Notes: generated by a model not told the origin, from the letters alone. 64,000 nucleotides of DNA from Marinobacter sp. BW6 (GCF_008107725.1 NZ_VIRN01000054.1:62001-126000), one strand, 5' to 3'. Numbered from the stretch's first letter, positions 25,743-35,970 are shown. Numbers and translations are program-made.

Positions 25743-26641
25743 ACGCGGTCCGGGTTATAGGGGTTGATTTCGCCGGGTGGCCGATGGCGCATGCGCTTGT
25801 ACTCCCACTGATACTGCTCGGGGATTTCTCGCACGCATTGTTCGATGGCGTGATTCATGGCCGTAGTTGCGGCCACAGGGTCCTTGTCGCCGAGGCCCGG
25901 GCCGGTCTCGCGCACGACGATCCGGAATCCGGAAGCATCGGGCAGGCGTTCGGCATAGGTGATCAGCACGTTGGCGCCGGTGCGCTGGATCAGTTTGGAC
26001 ACCAGGGTCATGGTCTTCACTTCCATGCCAAAGAACGGCGCAAAGGCGTTGCCTTTGCCCCGGGGTGACTGATCCGGCAGAATCCCGGCAACACCGCCTT
26101 CCCGGAGAATCGAGGCAAGTCGGGCCAGTCCACGACGGTCGCCCCGCACCAGCTCAGAGCCAAGCCGCCCGCGCACCTTGATCATGTAGTCTTCGAACTC
26201 GGGCATATTCGGTGGGCTATAAAGCGCTGCCATCTTGTAGCGCGAGGAAAAGAACAGCCCGGCCAGCTCCCAGTTCCCCAGGTGCGGCGCGAGGAGAATC
26301 AGGCCCCTGTCGCCGGTCATGGCCTTGTCGATCAGTTCCAGCCCCTCGGTTTCCCGGATCAGGCCAAGGCATTTCTCCACCGGCCACTCCCACATCAGGG
26401 GGACCTCGAGCATCGTCATGCCGGTCTGGGCCAGGGACCTTTTCGACATAACTGCGCGTTCGGTGTCTGACAGCTCGGGGAGGCATATGGACAGGTTAAT
26501 GTCGGTTACCTGTCGCGACTTGGTGGGCAGTCGCCACACCAGATAACCCACGAAACGACCCACCCGCTGGGCGCCGGCAAGGGATAACCAGCCGGCAACC
26601 CTGAGCAGCCCGGCAATGACGAAATATTTGATCTTGCTCAT
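25736..26641 (-). CDS. Lipid A biosynthesis acyltransferase (LpxL/LpxM family)
   Basis: This family puts secondary acyl chains on lipid A at the inner membrane. The 301-residue protein has a hydrophobic N-terminal anchor ([20 protein letters not shown]), the HX4E catalytic motif in APHLGNWE, and the [19 protein letters not shown] block. It overlaps manC upstream by ATGA and the fused ligase downstream by 7 bp, forming a three-gene leftward operon. A second family member lies at 32.2-33.1 kb; which one acts first (LpxL) or last (LpxM) is not clear, though the other resembles E. coli LpxL more. Confidence 0.88.
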   Translation of the reverse strand: MSKIKYFVIAGLLRVAGWLSLAGAQRVGRFVGYLVWRLPTKSRQVTDINLSICLPELSDTERAVMSKRSLAQTGMTMLEVPLMWEWPVEKCLGLIRETEGLELIDKAMTGDRGLILLAPHLGNWELAGLFFSSRYKMAALYSPPNMPEFEDYMIKVRGRLGSELVRGDRRGLARLASILREGGVAGILPDQSPRGKGNAFAPFFGMEVKTMTLVSKLIQRTGANVLITYAERLPDASGFRIVVRETGPGLGDKDPVAATTAMNHAIEQCVREIPEQYQWEYKRMRHRPPGEINPYNPDRVC

Positions 26642-28059
26642 TTCCGGCCGTACCGATCCTCGTAACGAACAATGTCGTCTTCACCCAGATAAGAGCCCGA
26701 CTGGACTTCGATCAGTTCCAGATCGATGACTCCCGGATTCTCCAGCGAGTGCACCTGGCCAACCGGAATGTAGGTGGACTGGTTCTCGGTGACCAGATAG
26801 GTTTTCTCGCCGTTGGTGACCCGGGCGGTGCCACTGACCACGATCCAGTGCTCGGCGCGATGGTGATGCATCTGTACAGAGAGTTTGGCGCCGGGTTTGA
26901 CCGTGATGCGTTTGACCTGGTATCGGGCGCCATTGTCGATGGAATCGTAAACGCCCCAGGGCCGATAGACTTCCCGATGGTTCATGTGTTCGTGGCGACC
27001 ATCGGTTTTGATCCTTTCCACCACGGTTTTGACGTCCTGGACACTGTCTTTGTGAGCGACCAGAAGGGCATCCTTGGTTTCGATAACCACCAGGTTGTCC
27101 ACGCCAACCGTTGCTACCAGCCGGCTGTCGGCACGGACCAGCGTGTTGGCGGTATTGTGGGTAATCACGTCGCCGGTGAGGCTGTTGCCGTCCGCGTCCT
27201 TGTCACTGACTTCCCATAGCGCCGACCAGGAGCCGATATCGCTCCAGCCGGCATCCAGCGAAACCACGGCAGCCTTGTCGGTCTTCTCCATGACGGCATA
27301 GTCCACAGAGTCCGAGGGGCATTCCGCGAATCGTTCGGCGTTAATCCGGGTGAAATGCAAGTCATCGGCGGTATCTGCGATGGCGGCACGGCACGCGGCC
27401 AGGATGTCCGGGCGATGGGCTTCCAGTTCCTCGAGGTACTGACGGGCGCCAAACAGGAACATCCCGCTGTTCCAAAGGTACTCGCCGGAATCCAGGTAGC
27501 GATTTGCAGTCGCCTGGTCCGGCTTCTCGACAAACTTGTCCACCAGGTAGCTGTCGGGGCCAAGCTCCGTGCCACGATGGATGTAGCCGTAGCCGGTTTC
27601 CGGATGGTTCGGCACGATGCCGAAGGTAACCAGTTTACCCTCCCGTGCCAGCGGAATGGCTTTCTTTACCCCCTCCTGAAAGGCCATGACGTCCTTGATC
27701 AAATGGTCCGCTGCCAACACCAGCATCAGGGGATCATCGGCACCTTTGTCCGCAGCCTCGGTCAGCTGTAGCGCTGCCAATGCGATGGCCGGCGCCGTAT
27801 TCCGGCCACAGGGCTCCAGAATGATGCGCGTATCTTCGTGGCCGGATTGCCGCATTTGCTCCGCAGCCAGGAACCGGTGTTCCTCGTTGCAGATCAGAAG
27901 AGGGTTTGCTGCGTCCATGCCCTCAAGCCGCGCAACGGTGGCCTGCAACATCGACAGGGGACCGTTGGTCAGTTTCAGGAACTGTTTCGGATTCAGCTGG
28001 CGCGACATCGGCCAAAGGCGTGAGCCAGTGCCGCCAGCCATAATGACGGGGTGAATCAT
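26638..28059 (-). CDS. manC: Mannose-1-phosphate guanylyltransferase/mannose-6-phosphate isomerase
   Basis: This bifunctional type II enzyme makes GDP-mannose. The 473-residue product begins with the nucleotidyltransferase signature [13 protein letters not shown] (about 5-17), has KQFLKL and FVEKPD, and ends in a type II PMI cupin domain ([18 protein letters not shown]). Length is that of AlgA/WbpW/XanB. CGGAG lies 7-8 nt upstream of the ATG. Within this cluster it would supply GDP-mannose to a mannosyltransferase among the GT4 enzymes, or to an exopolysaccharide made elsewhere. Confidence 0.93.
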   Translation of the reverse strand: MIHPVIMAGGTGSRLWPMSRQLNPKQFLKLTNGPLSMLQATVARLEGMDAANPLLICNEEHRFLAAEQMRQSGHEDTRIILEPCGRNTAPAIALAALQLTEAADKGADDPLMLVLAADHLIKDVMAFQEGVKKAIPLAREGKLVTFGIVPNHPETGYGYIHRGTELGPDSYLVDKFVEKPDQATANRYLDSGEYLWNSGMFLFGARQYLEELEAHRPDILAACRAAIADTADDLHFTRINAERFAECPSDSVDYAVMEKTDKAAVVSLDAGWSDIGSWSALWEVSDKDADGNSLTGDVITHNTANTLVRADSRLVATVGVDNLVVIETKDALLVAHKDSVQDVKTVVERIKTDGRHEHMNHREVYRPWGVYDSIDNGARYQVKRITVKPGAKLSVQMHHHRAEHWIVVSGTARVTNGEKTYLVTENQSTYIPVGQVHSLENPGVIDLELIEVQSGSYLGEDDIVRYEDRYGRK

Positions 28060-28191
28060 CTGTACACTCCGGGCTTGAGTTAAAGAATGCCAAGAAAAAC
28101 ATCAAAATCAGGCGCATCATCTTATCATAAGGCAACCATGATATTGTTCTGAGCAATCCGTAAACTGATTGGCCCGACACCAGGAATTGTG

Positions 28192-28986
28192 ATGAAGCTT
28201 CCGTTGTCTGTTTATTACATCACCCAGGACGAAGAACTGCGATTGCCAGAGTCACTTGCGAAGGTTTCCGGCTGGGTCGATGAGATTATCGTAGTCGATT
28301 CCGGAAGCACTGACCGAACCCGTGAAATTGCAGAAGCGGCGGGCGCCCGGTTTGTTCATAATGACTGGCAGGGGTTTGCCTGCCAGAAGGCCTTCGCCGC
28401 AAGCCTGTGCCGCAATGACTGGGTGCTGGATCTGGATGCGGATGAGGTGTTGTCGAACGAGCTTGTGGCCAACATCAAGGCCCTGTTTTCAAAGCCTGTC
28501 GACCCGAATATTGCGGGGTTTCGGATGCGCTGGGTGCTGTCCCAGCCAGATTCCCGGCATCCGTTCCGTCATGATAAATCGAAGAAAATCCTGAGACTCT
28601 ACAATCGGACCAAGGCGGTGATTGAGGCTGAAAAAGACAGCAACAATGACCGGCCCCAGGTGAAAGCCGGCCGGGTTCTGGATCTCAAGGGTGATGTATT
28701 GCATCGCACGCTGATTTCCCTTGAGCAGATGGAGCGCAAGTACTGCCAGTTGTCGACGGAGCAGGCCCGCTTTATTGCCGCAAAGGGACGGCGGATTTCC
28801 AGTGCCCGCCTGTTCGCCGAGTTTCCCGTGAAGTTCCTGAAGTATTACCTGTTGCACCGCCAGATTCTGAATGGTTGGTTTGGCCTTAGCGTCGCCATTA
28901 CTGCGGCCAATCGGAATTTTATGCGTCTTGCAAAGGCTCGTGAGATGCAAATGCTGGCTGAGTTTGAGCAGGAAAGTACCCGGTAG
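28192..28986 (+). CDS. Family 2 glycosyltransferase (WaaE/KdtX-like)
   Basis: The 264-residue protein has the GT-A nucleotide fold: LSVYYITQDEEL, IIVVDSGSTDRTREIA, and the metal-binding DLDADE. RFVHNDWQGFACQKAFA is typical of the WaaE beta-1,4-glucosyltransferase group. It is a stand-alone relative of the GT2 half of the 669-residue fusion. The frame includes a GTG just upstream, but AGGA lies 6 nt before the ATG at 28192. It is divergent from manC. Confidence 0.88.
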   Translation: MKLPLSVYYITQDEELRLPESLAKVSGWVDEIIVVDSGSTDRTREIAEAAGARFVHNDWQGFACQKAFAASLCRNDWVLDLDADEVLSNELVANIKALFSKPVDPNIAGFRMRWVLSQPDSRHPFRHDKSKKILRLYNRTKAVIEAEKDSNNDRPQVKAGRVLDLKGDVLHRTLISLEQMERKYCQLSTEQARFIAAKGRRISSARLFAEFPVKFLKYYLLHRQILNGWFGLSVAITAANRNFMRLAKAREMQMLAEFEQESTR

Positions 28987-29002
28987 GGCGCGCGCCCCAA
29001 AA

Positions 29003-30064
29003 TTACCTTTGAGTACCCAGCCGCTCGGCAACTGCTCTCAGATAAAGGGCTTCTGTTTGTTCAGCCATGGCTTTAACCGTCAGCGTTTCACGCGCGAATG
29101 CCACAGCGGACTGCTGGCTCTTTTTCAGAGTCTCCAAATCGGCGAGCGCCCGGGTCATCAGGTCGGCAAGGTCTCTATCCCGGTGTCCCGGTGTGAGCGA
29201 CGAAGTCGGGAGAAGATCCCGAGGCCCCGATACCGGAGTGGAGATAACCGGGCAGCCGTGGATAAGCGACTCCGCCAGCACATAGGGAAAACCTTCCCGC
29301 TCGGAACTGATCACCGTCAATTCGGCCGTGTCGTAGACGGACGCCAGATTTTCTTTGAACCCTGCCAGAGTGACTGAGTGCTCCAGTGCTAACTGACGGA
29401 TTAACTGTTCCAGTTGGGGCCGCTGGCTGCCCTCGCCGAAAATGGTGAGATGGCAGCGATATGCCGAGTCGCCGAGCATGGACCAGGCTCTGATCAGTGC
29501 ATCAAAACCTTTGACGGATTCGAGCCTTCCTACGGCGATGACATTGGTGACACCTGAGGGTAGCTCCGGGCCGTCGTCAGTTGTCATTCGCTGACTCTTG
29601 GAGTTCACGCCGTTATAGATCAGGTGTTTTCGGGGATGCCGCAGAGTTGCCAGAATCCGTGGGCTTACGGCAATGATCTCGTCGAGGCGATCAAATGCTT
29701 TGTGGCTGGACTTGGTGCCGTGCACCGTACCGATGAGCACACGGGCAAGTTTTTCGGTTTTACCTGTTAGTTGCGCAGCCTTATTGCCCTGGGCGTGAAC
29801 AATATCGGGTGATATTTCGCGAAGTCGCCTTCGGAGGGCCAGTTGAAGCCAGAGGTTCCGGCGTCCGAGTTGAACAGGCAGTGGATGAAAGTGGACGCCA
29901 GCAGGGAACCTGTCCCGGTAGGTTTTATGTCCCAGCACATGGACGCTATGCCCCCGTTCGTCCAGCGCGCCCGCCAGATCGGCGGTGTGTTTTTCCATAC
30001 CGCCCCAGGTGGTGCCGGGTGTGGCGACCAGTAGGGCGATGGTTAGTTTTGTGGGTGAAGTCAT
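29003..30064 (-). CDS. Glycosyltransferase family 4 protein
   Basis: This 353-residue GT-B protein has the N-terminal glycine-rich loop GTTWGGMEKHTADLA. Its C-terminal donor domain has VGRLESVKGFDALI, FGEGSQRPQLE and ISSEREGFPYVLAESL (EX7E). VHAQGNKAAQLTGK replaces the more common HxH in the acceptor domain. It overlaps the next GT4 gene by ATGA, so the two are probably cotranslated. Acceptor and sugar cannot be read from sequence. It converges with the GT2 gene 16 bp away. Confidence 0.87.
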   Translation of the reverse strand: MTSPTKLTIALLVATPGTTWGGMEKHTADLAGALDERGHSVHVLGHKTYRDRFPAGVHFHPLPVQLGRRNLWLQLALRRRLREISPDIVHAQGNKAAQLTGKTEKLARVLIGTVHGTKSSHKAFDRLDEIIAVSPRILATLRHPRKHLIYNGVNSKSQRMTTDDGPELPSGVTNVIAVGRLESVKGFDALIRAWSMLGDSAYRCHLTIFGEGSQRPQLEQLIRQLALEHSVTLAGFKENLASVYDTAELTVISSEREGFPYVLAESLIHGCPVISTPVSGPRDLLPTSSLTPGHRDRDLADLMTRALADLETLKKSQQSAVAFARETLTVKAMAEQTEALYLRAVAERLGTQR

Positions 30065-31176
30065 GATCGGGCGGCGGCGTTGGTCAGCACCTTTTCATAC
30101 ACCTTCAGGCTCGCTTCTGTCTGTGCTTCCAACCGGAAACGGTAAGGAATCTCGATGGCCGGCGGTTCGGCATCCAGCATCCGGGAAACGGACTGGGCGA
30201 ATTCCTCCACGTTGTCCGGTGTCACCAGCCCATCCCTGAAACAGGCCTGCAGGGTTTCTGCTGCTCCGCCCCGATTATAAGCCACGACAGGTGTGCCCGA
30301 AGCAAGGGCTTCGGTCACTGTCCTGCCAAAGGGCTCGGGCTTGGTGCTCATATGACAGACCACGTCAGAGAGCAGGTACAGATTGGTCATGTCATTGCGC
30401 TGGCCCAGAAGGCTGACCTTGTCGGTCAAATCCAGGCGTGCCCGCTCCTTTTCCAGCTCATCGAGGAAATGCTCCTTACCGGGTTCCGCCCCACCGACAA
30501 TAATGCCGTGGCAGTCGGGCCGCTCCTGCACCAGTTTCGCCATCATGGCCAGGAAATCCAGCTGGCCTTTCCAGCGGGAAATTCGCCCGGGCATCATGAT
30601 GATTTTCTTGCCCGCAAGCTGCGGGTATTGGCGGAACCAGCGGTCCAGCCATTGCTGGGTGAGCTCCCGTTGGTGAAAGGCATCCACATCGACACCCCGC
30701 TGTATGACGGTCAGCTTTTCTTCCGGCACCGGGTAGTTGTTCATCACGTAATCCCGCACACACTGGGACACAGCAATGATGTGATCGGCGCGAGTCATGA
30801 TGGCGCTGTAGGGGGTCACCGAATACATGCCGTGGAATGTGGAGACAACCGCCGGGCGCTCATGCCGGGGTATGCTTTTCAGGGCCAGGAAGATAATCCA
30901 GGCAGGCATGCGCGAGCGGACATGAACGATATCCGGCTTCAGTTCGAGAAGCAGTTTTCGCATCGGCAAAATCTGACCGAAAGACGCGGGGGTCTTCCGG
31001 TGTATAGGCATGAAAATATGCTGTGAACCCTGTCCCCGCAGTTGCTCGGCCATTGGGCCGCCCTTGGAAACGACAAAGGATTCGTGACCGCGTTTTACGA
31101 GGTCAGCGGCAAACTCTACGGTGCCTCTTTCCACGCCGCCACTGTACAGCGCTGGAAGTGCCTGAAGAATTCTCAA
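30061..31176 (-). CDS. Glycosyltransferase family 4 protein
   Basis: The GT-B fold is clear: LRILQALPALYSGGVERGT near the N terminus, VHVRSRMPAWI, PGRISRWKGQLDFL, and the EX7E region EPFGRTVTEALASG. I start it at TTG 31176, which overlaps the stop of the preceding gene (TTGA) and follows AAGGGGAT; this begins at the conserved LRILQ. An in-frame ATG at 31248 would add 24 non-conserved residues, overlap the upstream gene by 76 bp, and lacks a ribosome site. Length is 371 residues from the TTG. Role in core or surface glycan synthesis is inferred from neighbours. Confidence 0.86.
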   Translation of the reverse strand: MRILQALPALYSGGVERGTVEFAADLVKRGHESFVVSKGGPMAEQLRGQGSQHIFMPIHRKTPASFGQILPMRKLLLELKPDIVHVRSRMPAWIIFLALKSIPRHERPAVVSTFHGMYSVTPYSAIMTRADHIIAVSQCVRDYVMNNYPVPEEKLTVIQRGVDVDAFHQRELTQQWLDRWFRQYPQLAGKKIIMMPGRISRWKGQLDFLAMMAKLVQERPDCHGIIVGGAEPGKEHFLDELEKERARLDLTDKVSLLGQRNDMTNLYLLSDVVCHMSTKPEPFGRTVTEALASGTPVVAYNRGGAAETLQACFRDGLVTPDNVEEFAQSVSRMLDAEPPAIEIPYRFRLEAQTEASLKVYEKVLTNAAARS

Positions 31177-32168
31177 GGTTGGATCCCCTTGTGCAGGCGT
31201 TGATTGGTGCTCTGGCTCTTTGGCAGTAACCCGTTTTCGAGTATCCATCGCGCTGCGCGATTGGCTTCCCAGAGCGACTTGTCATGTTCGGCCCTGCCCG
31301 CCATCACGCTGGCGTGGTCCGTCCACTGGGCAACATACCCGTCCCGTACCAACCGCTCCACTCCTTCCACAACCCGGCTGCCGGATCTGGCCGGTAGCTC
31401 GAAAAGTCCCGTTGGCACCCCGGAAGTTGCCGCTTCACAGACCATGGACATGCTGTCAGGGGTCACCCAGACCGCTCGTGAGGCGGATAGTTGATGGCTT
31501 AGCCAGTCTTCGTGGGTCTGCTTGGGGTGAACAACGGTAACCTGCAGCCCGGCCATGTCGTCGAGGCGGTCCTGCAAGGGCTCTGGTGTTCGCCGTGAGG
31601 TGCTGATGGTCCAGCGCCAGTCAGAGTACTGGCCGATCAGGTGTGATATCTGTCCCAGGACGACATCGTCGTCCCAGTCGAAGTGGGGAGAAGGCCCGCC
31701 AATGAGCAATAACGCTTCCCGTTTCTCGGTGATTCTGGCCAGGGGTGTGATGGTATTCAGAACTCCCTCGGTTAACAAAACCCGCGGGCCTGATTGGACG
31801 CGATCATGGGCCGGAATCAAGGCGCCGCTGACCAGAGATAGCGGAAACGCGGGCTTCATAATGACCAGTGTCCGGGTTCCACGAAGTTTTCGCAGTGCAA
31901 GCAGTAATCGATGCGTGCCAGATCCAGCCGCGATGACAAGATCGGGTCGAGGCAGTGACGCCTCCATTCGGGGCGGAGAGGCCAGCAATGCACGCCATAG
32001 CGGTACCTTTATGCAGGAGGCATCAACCCAGTAGGTGCTTGCCCCGGCCAGGACGCGAAGCCGATTGCCAAGCCCTTTCAACTGATTCCGATGGCCCGGC
32101 TTATTGTCGGTCAGTAGCCACACCACGGGTGTGGATGCATCCTGCGTTCTGGGGTCGGGTTTGGCCAT
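31173..32168 (-). CDS. ELM1-family (mitochondrial fission ELM1-like) protein
   Basis: This 331-residue soluble protein opens with VVWLLTDNKPGHRNQLKGLGNRL, the ELM1 family signature. It has a GT-B-like second half with LLIGGPSPHFDWD and VTPDSMSMVCEAATSGVPTGLFEL. The bacterial members have no agreed function; they sit in LPS clusters and may be nucleotide-sugar transferases. It precedes two GT4 genes with a TTGA junction, and 47 bp separate it from the acyltransferase upstream. Confidence 0.8.
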   Translation of the reverse strand: MAKPDPRTQDASTPVVWLLTDNKPGHRNQLKGLGNRLRVLAGASTYWVDASCIKVPLWRALLASPPRMEASLPRPDLVIAAGSGTHRLLLALRKLRGTRTLVIMKPAFPLSLVSGALIPAHDRVQSGPRVLLTEGVLNTITPLARITEKREALLLIGGPSPHFDWDDDVVLGQISHLIGQYSDWRWTISTSRRTPEPLQDRLDDMAGLQVTVVHPKQTHEDWLSHQLSASRAVWVTPDSMSMVCEAATSGVPTGLFELPARSGSRVVEGVERLVRDGYVAQWTDHASVMAGRAEHDKSLWEANRAARWILENGLLPKSQSTNQRLHKGIQP

Positions 32169-32215
32169 GGTGTTCCGGCATGCATTGCCGGCCTCCGTGT
32201 TGCCTGAATTCTTCG

Positions 32216-33142
32216 TTACCGGCGTTTGTAGAACCCCGGATCGTTCTCATCCGGGCGGGTTTTGAAACGACGATGCATCCACAGGTATTGGTCCGGGGCG
32301 CGCCGCACTTCCCGCTCGATAGTCTGGTTGATTAATGTTGCATCCGTGAGATCATCGCCGCTGGGAAAGTTTTCCAGGGCAGGGTGGAAGTAAATGTCGT
32401 AACCCGGGCCTTCTTCGCGCCGGAAATGACTGAATGGAACCACCTTGCAGCCGCTGCGCTCTGCAATCCTGGACGTAGCCGTAATCGTGCCCGCCGGTAT
32501 TCCGAAGAACGGCGCAAAAACAATATCCTTGCGGCCGTAATCCTGATCGGTGGCATACCAGACCGCTCGATTTTTCTTCAGGCTGCGAAACAGGCCCCGA
32601 AGGTCTCTGGCGCCCAGCACAGTGCCATAGCGGCGTTCACGGGCTCTCGTCATAACCGCGTTCATCAGCGGGTTATTATGATCGCGCTGCATGACGTCTG
32701 CTTCTATGAATTCAGTCACCAGGCTCCCGCCCAGATCCAGAGTGCTGTAATGGCCGCCCAATAATAAAACGCCTTTGCCCTGGGCCAGAGCATGCTCGAA
32801 ATGCTCAAGGCCATGGACTTGCGTTATGCCTGTCAGTTTGGCCGGATCGCGAAACCAGGCGATGCCAAGTTCCAGTAAGCCAATACCATTGGCAATAAAC
32901 GCGCTCCGAACCAGGGCAGATTGCTGAGCGGCCGTGAGTTCCGGGAAGCAAAGCCGGATGTTCACCTCGGCGATGTGCCGACGACTGCGGGCAAGGCGGA
33001 ACGCCAACAGGCCCGCCAGCTTGCCAAGCCACCATTGAAAGCGTAATGGCAACCTGGATACGCACCACATCAAGGAGATTCCCAGCCAGGTGAGCCACCA
33101 GCGGGGATGGCGGTACGCTGAGTAATCCGTGTTTCGCGGCAT
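32216..33142 (-). CDS. lpxL: Lipid A biosynthesis lauroyltransferase (LpxL/HtrB-like)
   Basis: The 308-residue protein matches E. coli LpxL in length and N terminus (HPRWWLTWLGISLMW, compare HPRYWLTWLGI). It has the HX4D motif in GGHYSTLD and the blocks QRDHNNPLMN, ATDQDYGRKD and FAPFFGIPAG. It acts on Kdo-lipid A at the inner membrane. The frame extends to 33208; the ATG at 33142 gives the conserved start. It diverges from waaA, whose product makes its substrate. Confidence 0.9.
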   Translation of the reverse strand: MPRNTDYSAYRHPRWWLTWLGISLMWCVSRLPLRFQWWLGKLAGLLAFRLARSRRHIAEVNIRLCFPELTAAQQSALVRSAFIANGIGLLELGIAWFRDPAKLTGITQVHGLEHFEHALAQGKGVLLLGGHYSTLDLGGSLVTEFIEADVMQRDHNNPLMNAVMTRARERRYGTVLGARDLRGLFRSLKKNRAVWYATDQDYGRKDIVFAPFFGIPAGTITATSRIAERSGCKVVPFSHFRREEGPGYDIYFHPALENFPSGDDLTDATLINQTIEREVRRAPDQYLWMHRRFKTRPDENDPGFYKRR

Positions 33143-33284
33143 TTTCCGATATTTCTTCTTCACGTAAAGCGGGTCCTGAAAAGTCTGAATCGAATGATGT
33201 AGCCACACTGGCCCGAGCGATCAATCGGAAGCAAATCAATAGGTTTTGCGATATGATAACGCACTGTTTTGCCCGGAGTCCTCT

Positions 33285-34538
33285 GTGCTGCAATTTATCT
33301 ATTCCCAGCTGATTCGGCTGATTCTGCCGTTCATCCTGCTGCGCCTGTGGTGGAACGGACGTCGAGCTCCGGAGCTCAGGCGTAACTGGTACCAGCGCCT
33401 GGGTATCGTGCCCAGGGCGGGCGGCACGGTTGTATGGGTTCATGCCGTGTCGGTGGGGGAAACCATAGCGGCTGCGCCAATGGTGCGGCGTCTGCTGGCC
33501 CGAAATCCGGGTATCACTATCCTCATGACAGCCATGACAGACACCGGCCTATCTCAGGCGCGCAAGATGTTCGGTGATCAGGTGCAGTACGCCTACGCGC
33601 CCTATGACACGCCGGGTGCTATCCGGCGTTTCCTGGATCGGGCGAATCCCCGGATACTGGTTATCATGGAGACCGAAATCTGGCCAAACATGATTCGCCA
33701 GTGCAGGGCTCGCCGGGTTCCCGTATTTCTTATCAACGCCAGGCTTTCGGAGCGTTCCGCCCGGGGCTACGAGCGTATTCGAGGCCTTGCGGCCCCCATC
33801 ATGCGCAGTATCAGCTGGGTAGCGGCCCAGGCCGAGAAAGACGCTGAGCGGTTCCGGCGAATCGGGGTTGCACCTGACAAGGTGGCCGTTACGGGTAGTG
33901 TCAAATTTGACGTGGATATTCCGGAGGATGTGCGAGCATCGGCCACAGCGCTCCGACAGAAGCTGGCGGGTCGGCCAGTCTGGATTGCTGGCAGCACACA
34001 CGGGAACGAGAACGGTCAACTACTTGCGGCCCATGGGGAAGTCTTGACAGAGCATCCGAACGCTCTGCTTATTCTTGTACCAAGACACCCCGACCGGTTT
34101 GAGTCTGTGGCGGAAAATGCGGTCAAGGAAGGGCTGACACTGGCTCGTCGGTCGCTCGGACAGGACCCTGCCCAGGCCCAGGTGTATCTGGGAGATACCA
34201 TGGGGGAACTGATGATGCTTTACGGAGCCAGCGATCTGGCGTTCGTTGGCGGCTCGCTGATCGAGCGCGGCGGTCATAATCCTCTAGAGCCCGCCGGCTG
34301 GGGGATTCCGGTGTTTTCAGGCCCGCACATCTTCAATTTCGAGACTATTTACCAGCGTCTTCTCGATGACCGGGGGGTAAAACTGGTTGCCGATGTAGAT
34401 GATCTGGCCGCTCACGTGTCGTCTCTCTTTAGTGACAACCAGGAACGGGAGGCGATTGGTCAGAGAGCGTTGGCGGTTGTGAACAAGAATCGGGGGGCGC
34501 TGGACAAAGTGGTCGATGGGATCATTGAGCGGGTGTGA
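33285..34538 (+). CDS. waaA: 3-deoxy-D-manno-octulosonic acid transferase (Kdo transferase)
   Basis: WaaA adds Kdo to lipid IVA, the first step of core assembly. The 417-residue product has an N-terminal membrane anchor (LQFIYSQLIRLILPFILLRLWW), then WVHAVSVGE with the base glutamate, ETEIWPN, SVKFD, and the C-terminal CMP-Kdo site GGSLIERGGHNPLEPA. I start it at GTG 33285, which has CGGAG 7 nt upstream and aligns with the usual MLxxxY start; the frame extends to 33246. Presence of KdkA suggests a phosphorylated single-Kdo core, though whether WaaA is mono- or bifunctional cannot be seen. Confidence 0.95.
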   Translation: MLQFIYSQLIRLILPFILLRLWWNGRRAPELRRNWYQRLGIVPRAGGTVVWVHAVSVGETIAAAPMVRRLLARNPGITILMTAMTDTGLSQARKMFGDQVQYAYAPYDTPGAIRRFLDRANPRILVIMETEIWPNMIRQCRARRVPVFLINARLSERSARGYERIRGLAAPIMRSISWVAAQAEKDAERFRRIGVAPDKVAVTGSVKFDVDIPEDVRASATALRQKLAGRPVWIAGSTHGNENGQLLAAHGEVLTEHPNALLILVPRHPDRFESVAENAVKEGLTLARRSLGQDPAQAQVYLGDTMGELMMLYGASDLAFVGGSLIERGGHNPLEPAGWGIPVFSGPHIFNFETIYQRLLDDRGVKLVADVDDLAAHVSSLFSDNQEREAIGQRALAVVNKNRGALDKVVDGIIERV

Positions 34539-34556
34539 CAAGTCCGCCCAATAAGA

Positions 34557-34580
34557 GGCGGGCGAGCCTTCAGGCCCGCC
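34557..34580. terminator. Hairpin between convergent waaA and tolC
   Basis: GGCGGGC (34557-34563) and GCCCGCC (34574-34580) can pair around a 10-nt loop. There is no adjacent T-run on either strand, so terminator activity is uncertain. Confidence 0.4.
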
Positions 34581-34587
34581 CTGGTTG

Positions 34588-35970
34588 TTACTGGGCGGGG
34601 TTGTCCAAGGTCTTCTTTTCGTTGGCCAGCGCCTCGATGCCGGGTGCAGCAGCACTCAGCCAGTTGTTCAACTCGATCAGATCCTGAGGGCTTAGTGTGC
34701 CTGCGGCCTGTTTCAACTGAAGTGAGTTGATTACATAATCGTAGCGGGCGTTTGCATAATCCAACAGGGCGACATAGTAGGCCCGTTCTGCATCTAACAC
34801 TTCGACAATGTTCCTTGTTCCCACCTCATAGCCAGCTCGGGTAGCGTCCAGAGCACTTCGTCGGGAAATGATCGTCTGCTCCAGCGCAGAGGCTGTCTCA
34901 ACGTTATTGTTGACGGTGAGAAACAGGCTTCGAGTGGTAACCCGAACATCGCGCCGAACGGTGTTCAATGACTGTTCCGCGACAGTGACCAATGAGCGTT
35001 GTTGGCGGACACCGGCCTGAGTGCCACCGCCTGAATACAGGGGAACGTTCAGCGTAAGCCCGATAGTCCCGCGAGTCGTAGTACCATCCTGCTGGCTGGT
35101 AATCGGAGCGCTGGAACCATCAATACCATTCAGATCTGTTTTACCGTAGGACGCGTTCAGATCCACAGTCGGATAGTGTCCGGCCTTTGCTTCCCTGAGG
35201 CTGGCTTCGTTGGCATTCAGCTCATATAGAGCTGACTGGATAGACCAGTTCTGTTCCAGAGCGGTTGCTTCCCAGGCGGACGGGTCCATCGGATCCGGGC
35301 GACCCAGGGGGAAGTTTTGGCGCAGGTTGTCGAGTCTCTCCGCATACTCCCCGGTCAATCGGGCCAGTTGCTCTCTTGCCACGTTTAACCGGTTCTCTGC
35401 CGCAATGCGCTGGCTCTTGGTGTCGTCAAAGCTCGCTCGAGCCTCATAAACCTCAGTAATGGCAATCAGCCCTACATCAAAACGCTCTTGAGCCTGCTCA
35501 TACTGGCGCTGAATCGCTGCCTCTGCGGCCTTGGCAGTCGAAACGGTATCCTTGGCTCTCAGAACGTCGAAGTAAGCAGTTGCAACATCCAGGATCAGCT
35601 GCTGCTGGGCGAGGTTGTATTCGGCGCGAGCCGATTCTGTCTGGAACTTGCTCGCGTCGTAACGGAACCAGGCGTCGGCCCGAAACAGTGGCTGGGTAAG
35701 CTGAACGCCGTAATTCAGTTCCTGGTAGCTGTTGTCCTGGCTGGGGCCGTCCACATCGATGTAATTGCCCTCACCAAAGGCGCCGATCTGGGGGAGCAAT
35801 GCGCTCTGGCTGACATCGCTGGCCGCCTGCTGGGCTTCAAAGCTTGCCTGGGCTGCGGCAATGCCGGAGTCGTAGGAAAGTGCTTTCTCATAGGTCTCGA
35901 CCAGATCCATGGAAAGAGCGGGCTGGGCCGCCATGAGGCCAATAAGTCCGGAAAGCAATCGCTTCTTCAT
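34588..35970 (-). CDS. tolC: TolC-family outer membrane channel
   Basis: TolC forms the trimeric outer-membrane/periplasmic tunnel for efflux pumps and type I secretion. The 460-residue protein has a signal peptide (MKKRLLSGLIGLMAAQPALS), then two OEP repeats. These include LNYGVQLTQPLFR and its counterpart GLTLNVPLYSGG, long coiled-coil helices, and the GTRNIVEVLDAERAYY motif. AGGAGA lies 6 nt before the ATG. Placement next to nudF-yqiB-cpdA, divergently, is as in E. coli, except that thiC intervenes. Confidence 0.95.
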   Translation of the reverse strand: MKKRLLSGLIGLMAAQPALSMDLVETYEKALSYDSGIAAAQASFEAQQAASDVSQSALLPQIGAFGEGNYIDVDGPSQDNSYQELNYGVQLTQPLFRADAWFRYDASKFQTESARAEYNLAQQQLILDVATAYFDVLRAKDTVSTAKAAEAAIQRQYEQAQERFDVGLIAITEVYEARASFDDTKSQRIAAENRLNVAREQLARLTGEYAERLDNLRQNFPLGRPDPMDPSAWEATALEQNWSIQSALYELNANEASLREAKAGHYPTVDLNASYGKTDLNGIDGSSAPITSQQDGTTTRGTIGLTLNVPLYSGGGTQAGVRQQRSLVTVAEQSLNTVRRDVRVTTRSLFLTVNNNVETASALEQTIISRRSALDATRAGYEVGTRNIVEVLDAERAYYVALLDYANARYDYVINSLQLKQAAGTLSPQDLIELNNWLSAAAPGIEALANEKKTLDNPAQ

